DNA of 64,000 nt, taken from NCBI GenBank assembly GCA_018052825.1, contig JAGPMN010000002.1:1-64000 (forward strand), written 5' to 3'. Under the pieces are notes generated by a model that had not been told where the DNA came from, searched no databases, and saw only the letters and a list, made by a program, of their open reading frames with translations. Every line of letters begins with the position of its first letter. Position 1 is the stretch's first letter. The stretch comes from Methanothrix sp. GTDB taxonomy: Archaea > Halobacteriota > Methanosarcinia > Methanotrichales > Methanotrichaceae. Positions 8,864 to 17,653 of this stretch are shown here, one piece after another. The position numbers were made by a program, and so were the translations under genes.

Positions 8864-9640
8864 TTATCCGTTGCACGACCCCTTGCTTCCCGAGGCGTCC
8901 CGCCTGTATCTGCCGAATTCGCCTTCGAGCAGCCGGTCCGCCCTGATCACCGGCCCCTCCACGCAGACCCGCAATCCCTCCGGGTCGATGCAGCAGGAGC
9001 CACAGACTCCAGCTGCGCACTTGAAATGGCGGTTGATGCAGGCCTGGATCCTCTCAGCATGCTCGGCTGTCCTGGAGATCACATCCCACATCATCATCTC
9101 CGGGCCGCAGAGGTATATCTGATCGAATGACTCGATGTCCAGATGTGCAAGTCCTGCAGAGACCCGTCCGGGGATGCCGGCCGATCCGTCGTCGGTGGTG
9201 AGAATGGTATTGATATTACTGATATTTTCAAACCTGTCCAGAAAGATCATATCCCATTTGCTGCGAAAGCCGATGAGCGAGGCGACGCTGATCTCCGCCC
9301 GCCTGGCCTGCTCTCCCAGGAAGGCCAGGGGAGCCGTTCCCACGCCACCGCCGATGAGCAGGATCCTGCTGCCCCTCAGCACAAAGCCGTTTCCGAGGGG
9401 GCCTCTCACCCCAACGCTCCGCCCGGCTCCCATTTTAAAGAGAGCCCCTGTGGCCTCGCCCACCGACTGGACTGTGATGGTGTCCGGCCCGGAGAAGCTC
9501 ATTGGTATCTCATCCACACCCCTGATCCAGAGCATGAGGTACTGGCCTGGAGCCGGGTCGAGATCCCTGTTCAGGCGGAATGTCCTGATGAGGGGGGCCT
9601 CAGAGCGCACCTCTGTGATGGTGCAGTCTAAAGGCCTCAT
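8864..9640 (-). CDS. pyrK: dihydroorotate dehydrogenase electron transfer subunit PyrK
   Basis: PyrK passes electrons from dihydroorotate oxidation in PyrD to NAD+ through FAD and a [2Fe-2S] cluster. The 258 residues show an FAD-binding beta-barrel (PGQYLMLWIRGVDEIPMSF), a Rossmann part (LLIGGGVGTAPLAFLGE) and the C-terminal cluster segment CAAGVCGSCCID with a later Cys. It overlaps pyrD by four bases (ATGA), so the two are translationally coupled. FAH follows. Confidence 0.94.
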   Translation of the reverse strand: MRPLDCTITEVRSEAPLIRTFRLNRDLDPAPGQYLMLWIRGVDEIPMSFSGPDTITVQSVGEATGALFKMGAGRSVGVRGPLGNGFVLRGSRILLIGGGVGTAPLAFLGEQARRAEISVASLIGFRSKWDMIFLDRFENISNINTILTTDDGSAGIPGRVSAGLAHLDIESFDQIYLCGPEMMMWDVISRTAEHAERIQACINRHFKCAAGVCGSCCIDPEGLRVCVEGPVIRADRLLEGEFGRYRRDASGSKGSCNG

Positions 9641-10539
9641 GAGCGCCTCCTGAGGGCGAGGCCGACCAGCTCTTCAACGGTCGTGGACTTTCTCTCAATA
9701 TAGCGGGAGAGGCCAGTGCATATCTCCTCGAATATGCCGTAGCCCCTCATGAGAGCCGTTCCCACCTGCACTGCGGATGCTCCGGCCATGATCATCTCCA
9801 CCGCATCCTCCCATGTGGCGATGCCTCCCACCCCGATCACAGGAATCTCCAGCCGGCTGGCAAGCTCGTAGACGCAGCGCACAGCCACCGGCTTGACCGC
9901 CGGCCCGGAGAGGCCTCCGAAGCGGTTGCCAAGTATCGGATACCCGGACTCGATGTCTATGGCCATGGCCTTGAGGGTGTTGATGGCCACCACTGCATCG
10001 GCACCAGCCCTCTGGGCGGCGAGGCCAAGCTCCAGTATATCTGCTGTGTTGGGTGTCAGCTTTACCCAGACGGGGACATCCGCTGCAGCCTTGACAGCGC
10101 CGGTCACAGACTCCACCAGGTCCGGGTAGCGTCCAAGCTCGGAGCCGTAATTCTCTGCATGAGGGCAGGAGAGGTTCAGCTCGAATGCATCTGCCTTCAG
10201 GCTGCGGGCGATCTGGGCGAACTCGGCTGCAGATGAGCCGAAGATGCTGGCGATGACAGGGACTCCGCCGCTTTTGGCAGCATCGATCTCCTCCTGAAAG
10301 TCGCGATAAGATGGATTGGGCAGGCCCATGGCATTGAGCAGCCCGCATTCAACTGCCACCAGCGTCGGTCCGGGGTGTCCTTCCCTGGGAGAGGAGCCCA
10401 GCGACTTGGTGACAACGCCGCCCGCCCCGGCGCGTGCCGCCCGGCGCAGGGAGGCCCCAGTGGTGCCCAGGATGCCTGCCGCCAAAAGAACAGGATTGCC
10501 GAAGTCCAGGCCGCCGGCATGAATGGAAAGGGATGGCAT
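9637..10539 (-). CDS. pyrD: dihydroorotate dehydrogenase, class 1B catalytic subunit
   Basis: PyrD oxidises dihydroorotate to orotate in de novo pyrimidine synthesis. The 300-residue TIM-barrel has the class 1 signatures: NPVLLAAGILGTTG near residue 15, ELNLSCPHAENYG with the catalytic Cys loop, VWVKLTPNTADI, and the FMN phosphate segment GVGGIATWEDAVEMIMAGAS (split here for brevity). Pairing with PyrK defines it as class 1B, which uses NAD+. Divergent from nothing nearby; about 160 bases without genes separate it from the Tfx gene. Confidence 0.95.
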   Translation of the reverse strand: MPSLSIHAGGLDFGNPVLLAAGILGTTGASLRRAARAGAGGVVTKSLGSSPREGHPGPTLVAVECGLLNAMGLPNPSYRDFQEEIDAAKSGGVPVIASIFGSSAAEFAQIARSLKADAFELNLSCPHAENYGSELGRYPDLVESVTGAVKAAADVPVWVKLTPNTADILELGLAAQRAGADAVVAINTLKAMAIDIESGYPILGNRFGGLSGPAVKPVAVRCVYELASRLEIPVIGVGGIATWEDAVEMIMAGASAVQVGTALMRGYGIFEEICTGLSRYIERKSTTVEELVGLALRRRS

Positions 10540-10700
10540 GGGAGGAGATCCGTTTCGCAGGATAAAAGGCTTGTCAACAGGAAAATGATCATCAGAATAA
10601 GATTCACGAAGAGCCGGTCAACTCAATGAGGGTACAATACTCGCACATAAGTTTCACGATAATTTGATGAGCATTAACGGCAAGAATTGGAGAAAAGCCT

Positions 10701-11186
10701 CTATTGATTTGCTTTTCCACTCTGAGGTCCGTCTCCCAGCACCTCCACCAGCAGCTCGCCCTCTGCCGTCGCAAATATACGCGCGTCCTGCAGCAGCACC
10801 CTCTTCTGGAAGAGGCGTGGGGCTCTCTTTCGCAGCTGCACCACTATGTCCAGGGATGTGACAGGAAGGCGAATGTGCTTTTGGTCGGCTGCGGCAAAGA
10901 TCATGGCAGGAATATCAAAGACATCGGTTCCCGCCTTCGCCTCCAGGGAGATTGGCGCCTGCAGCATCATCCACTGCTCCAGTGTGCGCCTGGCCCGAGC
11001 TATATTCTGATGGGCCCTCTTCTCCAGAATGCTGATATTGGAGCGGGTGGTGCCCAGGCAGTCCGCCACCTCCTGCTGAGAGAGGCCGGCAAGCCTCATC
11101 TGCAGCACTTTGATCTGCCTTGGCGTGAGAAAAGAATCGAGAGCTTCATCGCCGCCTCCCTCGAAGGACATTTTTTCCGGAGACAT
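10701..11186 (-). CDS. Tfx family DNA-binding transcriptional regulator
   Basis: Residues about 18-70 form a helix-turn-helix typical of Tfx: SFLTPRQIKVLQMRLAGLSQ, then EVADCLGTTRSNISILEKRAHQNI. The C-terminal half is the less-conserved Tfx domain thought to sense a ligand. The founding member from Methanothermobacter binds near the molybdenum formylmethanofuran dehydrogenase operon. The ATG at 11186 is chosen for its GAGGTG site; ATG 11222 and 11171 are alternatives. The gene is divergent from the epimerase across a short palindrome that might be its operator. Confidence 0.88.
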   Translation of the reverse strand: MSPEKMSFEGGGDEALDSFLTPRQIKVLQMRLAGLSQQEVADCLGTTRSNISILEKRAHQNIARARRTLEQWMMLQAPISLEAKAGTDVFDIPAMIFAAADQKHIRLPVTSLDIVVQLRKRAPRLFQKRVLLQDARIFATAEGELLVEVLGDGPQSGKANQ

Positions 11187-11225
11187 CCACACCTCAGAGG
11201 AAGTCATGGAAGATAAAGCCATATC

Positions 11226-11241
11226 TTTCCCGAAAGGGAAA
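11226..11241. promoter_or_regulatory. palindrome between divergent Tfx and epimerase genes
   Basis: TTTCCC and GGGAAA flank a GAAA spacer, giving a perfect 6-bp inverted repeat. It sits in the narrow gap between a regulator gene and a divergent gene, the usual place for an autoregulatory operator. As RNA it would also make a GAAA-capped hairpin in the epimerase leader. Function is inference. Confidence 0.4.
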
Positions 11242-11275
11242 TCTTTTTGTCATAGCAATCACCCTTCAAAAAAAG

Positions 11276-12241
11276 ATGGGCAAAATGAGATCGATATTGG
11301 TCACCGGCGGTGCCGGATTTATCGGCAGCCACCTGGTGGACAGGCTGCTTGAAGAAGATGATGTCAATGATGTCACCGTCCTGGACAACCTCAGCTCGGG
11401 AAAGAGGGAGCATCTCGCCGCCCACGAGGGCAATGCCAGTTTTCATTTTATCGAGGGAGACCTCCTGCATCCTCAAGAGCTGCGGGCAGCCCTGGCCGGA
11501 AGGGATATGGTCTTTCACCTGGCAGCCAATCCAGATGTCAGGCTTGGTGCGGAGAACACCCGCGTTCACCTGGAGCAGAATGTCCTTGCCACATACAACC
11601 TGCTGGAGGCCATGCGAACCTGCGGCGTCAAGAGGATCGCCTTCACCTCCACCTCCACAGTCTACGGTGAGGCGGCGGTCGTGCCCACCCCCGAAGACTA
11701 CGGCCCGCTTCTGCCCATATCCCTCTACGGCGCTTCGAAGCTGTCCTGCGAGGCCCTCATCTCCTCCTACTGCCACACATTCGATATGCAGTCCTGGCTC
11801 TTTCGGTTTGCCAATATCGTTGGCGAGCGGGGCACGCACGGCGTCATCGTCGACTTCATCAGAAAGCTGCGGGACGATCCCAGAGAGCTTGAGATACTGG
11901 GCTCGGGCAGGCAGAAGAAGTCCTATCTGGAGGTCAGGGACTGTGTGCAGGCCATGCTGCACTGTGTGAAAAGCGCTGATGCGCCTGTCAACGTCTTTAA
12001 CATCGGCTCGGAGGACTATGTGGATGTGACAGGAATTGCGGACATCGTCGCCGCTCAGATGGGGCTGTCCGGCGTATGCTACCGCTACACTGGGGGCCTT
12101 GAAGGCCGGGGCTGGAGGGGAGACGTGCGTGTCATGCTCCTGTCCATAGAGAAGATCAAGAAGCTCGGCTGGAGGCCGCATGGCGGGTCGGAGCAGGCCG
12201 TACGTGAGGCGGCGAGGGCTCTGCTTGGATGTGAGGTATGA
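11276..12241 (+). CDS. NAD-dependent nucleotide-sugar epimerase/dehydratase
   Basis: The 321-residue extended SDR protein has the NAD motif TGGAGFIGSHLVDRL at the N-terminus, the catalytic Ser/Thr-Tyr-Lys set (TSTSTVYGEA and YGASKLSCE) and a C-terminal substrate domain with NIGSEDYVDVTGIAD. It resembles UDP-glucose/GlcNAc 4-epimerases of archaeal surface-glycan pathways. Substrate cannot be fixed from sequence. It is transcribed away from the Tfx regulator gene and converges with the rhodanese-like gene with 12 bases between stops. Confidence 0.9.
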   Translation: MGKMRSILVTGGAGFIGSHLVDRLLEEDDVNDVTVLDNLSSGKREHLAAHEGNASFHFIEGDLLHPQELRAALAGRDMVFHLAANPDVRLGAENTRVHLEQNVLATYNLLEAMRTCGVKRIAFTSTSTVYGEAAVVPTPEDYGPLLPISLYGASKLSCEALISSYCHTFDMQSWLFRFANIVGERGTHGVIVDFIRKLRDDPRELEILGSGRQKKSYLEVRDCVQAMLHCVKSADAPVNVFNIGSEDYVDVTGIADIVAAQMGLSGVCYRYTGGLEGRGWRGDVRVMLLSIEKIKKLGWRPHGGSEQAVREAARALLGCEV

Positions 12242-12253
12242 AAATTTTTCCAT

Positions 12254-13318
12254 CTACCTGACATTGCTCACAGCCCACTCCGTCTCCTGCCACCAGCCGC
12301 CCTCCAGCAGCGTTGCATTGTAGCCCATCAGCTCCAGGCTGAAGAATAGGGAATAGGCCTGTGGTGTTCCGTAGACTATTGCAATTCCGTCCCGTTCCAC
12401 CCTCCTCTCGAAGAGGTCCTTCAAAGCGGCAGCATCTCTGATGCCTGAGCTGTCGTAGAGCTTGTCCTGTGAGAGGCAGATCGACTCATTGCCCAGCCGG
12501 CTCTGCCCGTAATCGGAAAAGTCTCTGGCATCGAGAATCCTGACATCGGCCACGGAGAGCAGCGCCTCCAGGTTTTCCGGCGTCACGAGAAGCCAGGGCT
12601 TTATGCTGGCTGTGTAGTTTGCCACCCTGGAAGAAGGCGCATTTTGCGTGAGGGCAACTCCCGCCTTTTCAGCTGCGGCAATGCCTCCGTCCAGCAAGCT
12701 GACATTTTTCTGGCCAAGATAGCTCAGCGCCCAGAAGACGAAGGCAGCACTGTCATCCGCACCGCTCTCTCCGCCGTAAACGACGACGGAGTCGCTGGCG
12801 TCAACTCCCGCACGGCCGAGAGCCAGAGCAGCCCGGGCGGCATCCAGGCCCCCGCCGCCATCCCGCTGCAGGTCTTTGTAGTAGAGGTTGCGTGCGCCGG
12901 GAATGTGCCCGGACATATACTCTTTGGGGGAGCGCACATCAAGGATTACCAGATTGCCTGGCAATCCGGAGAGCGATGCGGCAGCAGTCAGCATCTCCGG
13001 GCGGGCGTAGCCGCTGGCAGGCTCTCCTGAGACTGCAACAGCCCCTTCGCCCTGCCCGCCTGCTGCTGCCCCATTCTGCTGCGCCCTTTCGTATGCCTCT
13101 TTCTGTGCCAGCCAGCCATCCAGGTTGCTCCAGTCCGGGCAGGTTGGGCAGAACTCCCCTGTCTCTGTGCCTGCCAGGGCCGGCGCTGCTATGACGTTCA
13201 GGAGCAAGGCCGCTAGAAGAGTGAGAGCTGTGAGGCCTGCCGCTGCCCTTCTGCAGCATCTCCATGATACGCTGAGACCCATATTTGAAATCACTGCAGT
13301 AATAGGTGGTTTTGCCAC
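12254..13318 (-). CDS. secreted tandem rhodanese-like protein lacking catalytic cysteines
   Basis: An N-terminal hydrophobic segment (about 26-48, ending AAPALAG) is a signal peptide. The mature N-terminus carries CPTC (Cys 57 and 60) followed by PDWSNLDGWLAQKEAYE. Two rhodanese domains follow: the first has LVILDVRSPKEYMSGHIPGA, the second ILDARDFSDYGQ. Both active-site loops lack cysteine (VVVYGGESGADD and IAIVYGTPQAYS), so sulfurtransferase activity is unlikely and a binding role outside the membrane is more probable. The CxxC/W pattern recurs in the secreted protein at 20746-21354. Confidence 0.85.
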   Translation of the reverse strand: MAKPPITAVISNMGLSVSWRCCRRAAAGLTALTLLAALLLNVIAAPALAGTETGEFCPTCPDWSNLDGWLAQKEAYERAQQNGAAAGGQGEGAVAVSGEPASGYARPEMLTAAASLSGLPGNLVILDVRSPKEYMSGHIPGARNLYYKDLQRDGGGGLDAARAALALGRAGVDASDSVVVYGGESGADDSAAFVFWALSYLGQKNVSLLDGGIAAAEKAGVALTQNAPSSRVANYTASIKPWLLVTPENLEALLSVADVRILDARDFSDYGQSRLGNESICLSQDKLYDSSGIRDAAALKDLFERRVERDGIAIVYGTPQAYSLFFSLELMGYNATLLEGGWWQETEWAVSNVR

Positions 13319-13443
13319 TATTTCAGTTTTGCTTTGCCGCGCTGCAAGAAGGGAAAGTATAAATACGCCTTATTTGTTCATCATAGTAATAAAGAATACT
13401 CTAATGTACAAAATAATTCATTGAAGACGGTGTAGAGGAGAGA

Positions 13444-14274
13444 GTGGATTTGAGAGGAACATCGATTCGCATGGAGCGGATATTTCGCCGCAGCACAGGA
13501 AACGCAGTCATCATACCCATGGACCACGGCGTTACGGTCGGTCCCATCAAGGGCATAAAGAGCGTCAAGGCAATGGCAGATGCTGTGGCCTCCGGCGGGG
13601 CTGATGCTGCCATCGTCCATAAGGGGGCGGCGGTCTTCGGCCACCGCGGATACGGGCGGGACCTGGGGCTGATCATCCATCTCTCAGCCTCGACTGCCCT
13701 CGGGCCGGACCCCAACAATAAGGTGCTGGTGGCCACAGTGGAGGAGGCCCTCAAGATCGGGGCAGATGCTGTGAGCATTCATGTCAACGTGGGAGCCGAG
13801 GACGAGAGCCGCATGCTCTCCACTTTGGGCGAGGTCTCCAGAAGCTGCCAGGAGTGGGGCATGCCCCTTTTGGCCATGATGTATCCACGGGGAAAGAAGA
13901 TCAAGGACGAATACGCGGAGGAGTACATCTCCCATGCCGCCCGCGTTGGAGCCGAGCTCGGGGCGGACATAATCAAGACCAACTACACAGGAGACCAGGA
14001 GAGCTTTGCCAGGGTGGTTGAGAGCTGCCCGGTGCCTGTGGTAATAGCGGGAGGGCCGAGGGTTGAGTCTGAGCTGCAGCTTCTCTCCATGGTCCAGGGA
14101 GCCATCGCCGCCGGGGCGCGAGGAGTTGCCATCGGCAGAAATGTGTTTCAACATGACAGCCCCGCCCTCATCACCCGGCGCATCTGCGCAGTGGTGCACG
14201 AGGGCCTCTCCGCTGAGCAGGCCACCCGGATCACATCCTCAGGCAGCAGAGATAAAAAGGTGCAGCCGCTTTAG
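13444..14274 (+). CDS. 2-amino-3,7-dideoxy-D-threo-hept-6-ulosonate (ADH) synthase
   Basis: This 276-residue class I aldolase-type TIM barrel matches the archaeal AroA' family, which makes ADH from aspartate semialdehyde and a 6-deoxy-sugar phosphate for aromatic amino acid synthesis. Motifs include [38 protein letters not shown] and the Schiff-base lysine strand [11 protein letters not shown]. Related archaeal fructose-bisphosphate aldolase is the alternative. The start is GTG 13444, or TTG 13450; GAGGAG at 13435-13440 fits either, TTG with better spacing. Confidence 0.88.
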   Translation: MDLRGTSIRMERIFRRSTGNAVIIPMDHGVTVGPIKGIKSVKAMADAVASGGADAAIVHKGAAVFGHRGYGRDLGLIIHLSASTALGPDPNNKVLVATVEEALKIGADAVSIHVNVGAEDESRMLSTLGEVSRSCQEWGMPLLAMMYPRGKKIKDEYAEEYISHAARVGAELGADIIKTNYTGDQESFARVVESCPVPVVIAGGPRVESELQLLSMVQGAIAAGARGVAIGRNVFQHDSPALITRRICAVVHEGLSAEQATRITSSGSRDKKVQPL

Positions 14275-14281
14275 GGAGATG

Positions 14282-15277
14282 ATGAATGATTCGAGGTCCC
14301 TGAGCAGGATTGCCCCCTTTTTATTCATCATATTCCTGCTCTCCGCCGGACAGGCAGCTGCCTCCACCCAGAGCGGCGGGCCCGACCTGCAGGTCCTGCA
14401 GGTCTACGGCAACTTCGAGACAAGCCGGCCTTCCAGCATATTTATCGTGCTGCAGAATAATGCCGATCCCTCCGAGATGAGGGAGGGCGCAGGCGGTCTG
14501 CAGTGGGAGGCAGACCCGGAGACCGCCCGCAGCATTTTGGCCGGGCTTGTGAGCGCCGACGATAGAATCGAAATTCTCTCCGGCCCGCAGATGGCGGGCC
14601 TTTTGCCAGCCGGCGAAAATCTGACTGTGCAGTTTACAGCCCTGGCGCAGGGTGCGCCCATCGGCATTTATCCTCTGATCCTGCGGCTGAACTATTCTCG
14701 GCTGTCCGGGGTCAGACAATCCCGCGAAGACGGCCTGGCCGGCTTTGTCTTCGTATATGAGAGGCTTTCGAGGGATATATCCGTCCCGGTAGAGGTGGTG
14801 CAGGGTCCCAAGGTTGTGCTGGAGAAGACGTCAGGAAGGGCTCGGCCTGGAGAAGGGTCGAAGCTGAGCATTACCATTGCCAACAGAGGAGACGAGCCAG
14901 CGGTGCAGCTCTCAATGCAGGCCCGCCCCAGTGCTCCCTTCCTCATGGTGGAAAACGCTGCAGATGAGGTTTGCATCGCTCCGGGCGAAAGCGCCGAGCT
15001 GAGCCTCTCGGTTTTCACAGATGAGAATGCCACGCAGGGATACTACGCCCTGCCATGCATCATCAGCTACCGGGACGAAGCGGCCCCTGAGGATGGTGGC
15101 GGGCTGCATTGGGAGCAGCGTCGGGAGGAGCTGGTGGGGCTGGTTTACGTTGGCGAGGAAGGGGCTTTCATCTGGCTGTACATAGCCGTGGCAGGGCTGG
15201 TGCTGCTTGCGGTTATATCTCTAGCCCGAAGGAGGCTCACTGGCAAGGGCAGAAGGCTGCGGATAGTCAGAAGCTAA
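14282..15277 (+). CDS. secreted membrane-anchored protein with CARDB-like domains
   Basis: The product of about 331 residues has an N-terminal signal segment (IAPFLFIIFLLSAGQAAA), an extracellular region with repeated beta-sandwich features (ISVPVEVVQGPKVVLEKTSG, then GEGSKLSITIANRGDEPAVQ) typical of CARDB/COG1361 S-layer-associated proteins, and a C-terminal membrane helix (LYIAVAGLVLLAVISLA) followed by a basic tail. It probably sits on the cell surface. Start is ATG 14282 or 14279, just after AGGGAG and seven bases after the ADH synthase stop; the open frame upstream overlaps that gene and is ignored. Confidence 0.82.
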   Translation: MNDSRSLSRIAPFLFIIFLLSAGQAAASTQSGGPDLQVLQVYGNFETSRPSSIFIVLQNNADPSEMREGAGGLQWEADPETARSILAGLVSADDRIEILSGPQMAGLLPAGENLTVQFTALAQGAPIGIYPLILRLNYSRLSGVRQSREDGLAGFVFVYERLSRDISVPVEVVQGPKVVLEKTSGRARPGEGSKLSITIANRGDEPAVQLSMQARPSAPFLMVENAADEVCIAPGESAELSLSVFTDENATQGYYALPCIISYRDEAAPEDGGGLHWEQRREELVGLVYVGEEGAFIWLYIAVAGLVLLAVISLARRRLTGKGRRLRIVRS

Positions 15278-15310
15278 TCGAGTTCTATTTTGCTTGCTGC
15301 TTTTGCATCA

Positions 15311-16552
15311 TCATGACGCCGTCAGGCGCTGGAAGCGCTCCTGGGCCTTCTCCAGTATCTCCTTCTCACCCGGTATGACGCCATCGCGCATGAGAATCCT
15401 GCCGTTGACTATTGTCGTGTCCACCTCTCCGGTCATGCTGTAGACCAGGTGGGAGATGATATTGCTCTTCGGCCACAGCCACGGCTTATTCAGGTCTATC
15501 AATGCCAGGTCTGCCAGGGCTCCTGGGTGCAGGCCCATGTTCAGCCGGAAGGCCCGCCAGGAGTTCTCTGTGGCCATGCGCCAGACCTGCTCAGCTGAGA
15601 AGGCGGCTGGGGTGTGGTAGGCGTTCTTCTGCGTGATGGCAGCGACCTTCATCTCCTCGAAGAGGCTGAGGTTGTTGTTGCTGGAGGCCCCGTCTGTGCC
15701 GAGGCAGACATTGACATCCTCTTTCATCATGATGTTGAGGGGCGCGATCCCGGAAGTCAGCTTGAGGTTGCTCACAGGACAGTGCACGACATTGGCCCTT
15801 CTATCGGAGAGCAGCCGGCAGTCCTCTGGGGAGAGCCAGACGCAGTGAACCGCAGCCAGCCGCTCGTTGACCATGCCCAGGCTGTCCAGGTATTCAACAG
15901 GGCTTTTGCCCCCGGAGAGCAAAAAGCCGTCCACCTCCTCGCGGGTTTCGGAGAGGTGGATGTGGATCATTGCATCGTGCCGGTCGGCGATATCCCTGGC
16001 CTGGAGCAGCGTCTCCTCGGAGCAGGTATAGGCGGCGTGGGGGCCCACAGAAGGGACGATCAGCTCGTCGCCCTTCCAGCGCTTGATGAAGGGCTCCACC
16101 TGGCCCAGCATCTCAGGCTTCATATCAAAGACCACTCCTGAGATATATGCCCGCAGCCCCATCTCCTTTGTGGCCTGGGCGGCTGCATCGGGGTAGTAGT
16201 ACATGTCATTGTAGCAGGTGATGCCGAAGCGGATCTGCTCAAGGCAGCCGAGCTTGACTCCCCAGCGCACATCCTCCTCTGTGATCCTTGCCTCTAAAGG
16301 CCAGATCTTTTCCTGCAGCCACGGCATCAGCTCCATATCGTCTGCGTAGCCGCGCAGAAGTGTCATTGCCTGGTGGGTGTGGCCATTGATGAGCCCGGGA
16401 ATGGCCAGCTTTCCATGTCCGTCCAAAATCTCAACATTATCGATATTTCTCAGATCCGGGCCGACATTCGTGATCCTGCCTTCTTCGATTAGTATGTCCT
16501 GGCCGGCCAGCAGCTCCCCGGACCGGATAATTGAGACGTCCTTGATCAGCAT
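15311..16552 (-). CDS. dadD: 5'-deoxyadenosine / S-adenosylhomocysteine / methylthioadenosine deaminase
   Basis: The 413-residue amidohydrolase has metal ligands in GLINGHTHQAMTLLRG, HIHLSETREEVDG and LGTDGASSNNNLS. In methanogens this family (DadD) deaminates 5'-deoxyadenosine, SAH and MTA, the by-products of SAM use, and replaces SAH hydrolase. Methanogens make many methylated products, so recycling of SAH is expected. Length matches the family. It stands alone, convergent with the secreted protein gene. Confidence 0.93.
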   Translation of the reverse strand: MLIKDVSIIRSGELLAGQDILIEEGRITNVGPDLRNIDNVEILDGHGKLAIPGLINGHTHQAMTLLRGYADDMELMPWLQEKIWPLEARITEEDVRWGVKLGCLEQIRFGITCYNDMYYYPDAAAQATKEMGLRAYISGVVFDMKPEMLGQVEPFIKRWKGDELIVPSVGPHAAYTCSEETLLQARDIADRHDAMIHIHLSETREEVDGFLLSGGKSPVEYLDSLGMVNERLAAVHCVWLSPEDCRLLSDRRANVVHCPVSNLKLTSGIAPLNIMMKEDVNVCLGTDGASSNNNLSLFEEMKVAAITQKNAYHTPAAFSAEQVWRMATENSWRAFRLNMGLHPGALADLALIDLNKPWLWPKSNIISHLVYSMTGEVDTTIVNGRILMRDGVIPGEKEILEKAQERFQRLTAS

Positions 16553-16667
16553 CAGAGGGAGAGTGCCGTCAGAGGAAAAAAAATTATCGGGCCGGTCGGC
16601 TGCCAGGCCAATGGGCTTTCGCCAGATCGTCAGGCTTAAGATCTATCGGCTCAGAGTGGCTCGCCGG

Positions 16668-16785
16668 GCTGAGGTAGCCAAGCGGCCTACGGCGCTGGTC
16701 TTGAAGTGCACCCTTCCTGCGGGATGGGCGGACGGGCAAACCAGTGGTGCACTGCACCTCGTGAGTTCAAATCTCACCCTCAGCG
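16668..16785 (+). tRNA. tRNA-Ser (anticodon TGA) with a 33-nt intron
   Basis: Acceptor GCTGAGG pairs with CCTCAGC (16778-16784), discriminator G. The T-arm is GTGAG-TTCAAAT-CTCAC and a long variable arm GGTGC-ACT-GCACC marks a class II tRNA. The anticodon arm is CTGGT (16695-16699) and ACCAG (16740-16744) with loop C-T-TGA-A, interrupted after position 37 by an intron at about 16706-16738. This is the standard archaeal splice position. Exact splice sites could shift by a few bases. Confidence 0.92.
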
Positions 16786-16804
16786 CTTTTTGCTTGAATT
16801 TTAT

Positions 16805-17605
16805 TCATCCAAATCCTTCCAGAAAGCTGAGTATGCACCTTCCAAGATCCGAATGGTATCCGCCTTCGAGCAAGGCAAACCTCTCGCCCGTGCAGCTCTT
16901 CGAAATCCCTTTTATTATCTCGCCTATTTTTTTATAATCTTCTATCCCGAGCAGCCCGCCCCAGTCCTCCCGGTAGGTGTCAAATCCGGCTGAAACGCCC
17001 ACAATATCAAAGCTGTTCTCTCCAGCCGCAGATTCCACCTGCTTCAAGTATCCTCTCGCATCCATAGTAAGATAGTCGAAGTTCGCATCCACCGATCCCG
17101 GATTGACTATCCTGACGTCGTGGTCCCCCCGGAATATGCTCACAGTCCCGTCTCCGAAGTGCAGGTCGATATCAATAATCAGCACCCTCTTTGCCCCTGG
17201 CCTGATCCTCTGCACGGCTATGGCCATGTTGTTGAAGTAGCACATTCCCCAGGCTCGATTGGCTGCGGCATGGTGCCCCGGCGGCCTGATCAGCGCGAAG
17301 GCTGGCTCGCCATTGGCCGCCAGCTCTGCCGCGCAGATGGCTCCACCTGCCGCCAGAGACGCCGCCTCGAGGTGGCCGCTAGCCTTCACACGATCTATAT
17401 GCTCTTTTCCATGCACCAGGGATATGTCCTGCAATGTGCAAGGCTGCGGCTTTACAAAGTCGTAGCCGGCTCTCTTCAGCTCAACCGCAGGCAGGCAAAC
17501 TCTATCCGGATTTTCCACGGGATTGGCCGGATATCTCTTTCCATATTCACTGCTGTAGACGATCTTCACATCCCTATGAGATGAGCCTATAGAATTTAAT
17601 ATCAT
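16805..17605 (-). CDS. histone deacetylase / acetoin utilisation family protein
   Basis: The 266-residue protein has the zinc-dependent deacetylase core: LIRPPGHHAA, CYFNNMAIAV, IIDIDLHFGDGT, GVSAGFDTYRED and LLEGGYHSDLG. These include the His-Asp charge-relay and zinc ligands. It is shorter than typical members (about 310-350) but all motifs are present, so it should be active. Archaeal homologues may deacetylate protein lysines, small amides or polyamines; the substrate is unknown. Confidence 0.92.
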   Translation of the reverse strand: MILNSIGSSHRDVKIVYSSEYGKRYPANPVENPDRVCLPAVELKRAGYDFVKPQPCTLQDISLVHGKEHIDRVKASGHLEAASLAAGGAICAAELAANGEPAFALIRPPGHHAAANRAWGMCYFNNMAIAVQRIRPGAKRVLIIDIDLHFGDGTVSIFRGDHDVRIVNPGSVDANFDYLTMDARGYLKQVESAAGENSFDIVGVSAGFDTYREDWGGLLGIEDYKKIGEIIKGISKSCTGERFALLEGGYHSDLGRCILSFLEGFG

Positions 17606-17653
17606 TCACTCCATCACAAGGGATAAATGATAAGTCCGCTCAGCCCATGAGCG

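Noticed and set aside
11204-12253. A 349-codon frame antisense to the epimerase
   Set aside because: No motif; it mirrors a gene with clear NAD-binding and catalytic residues.
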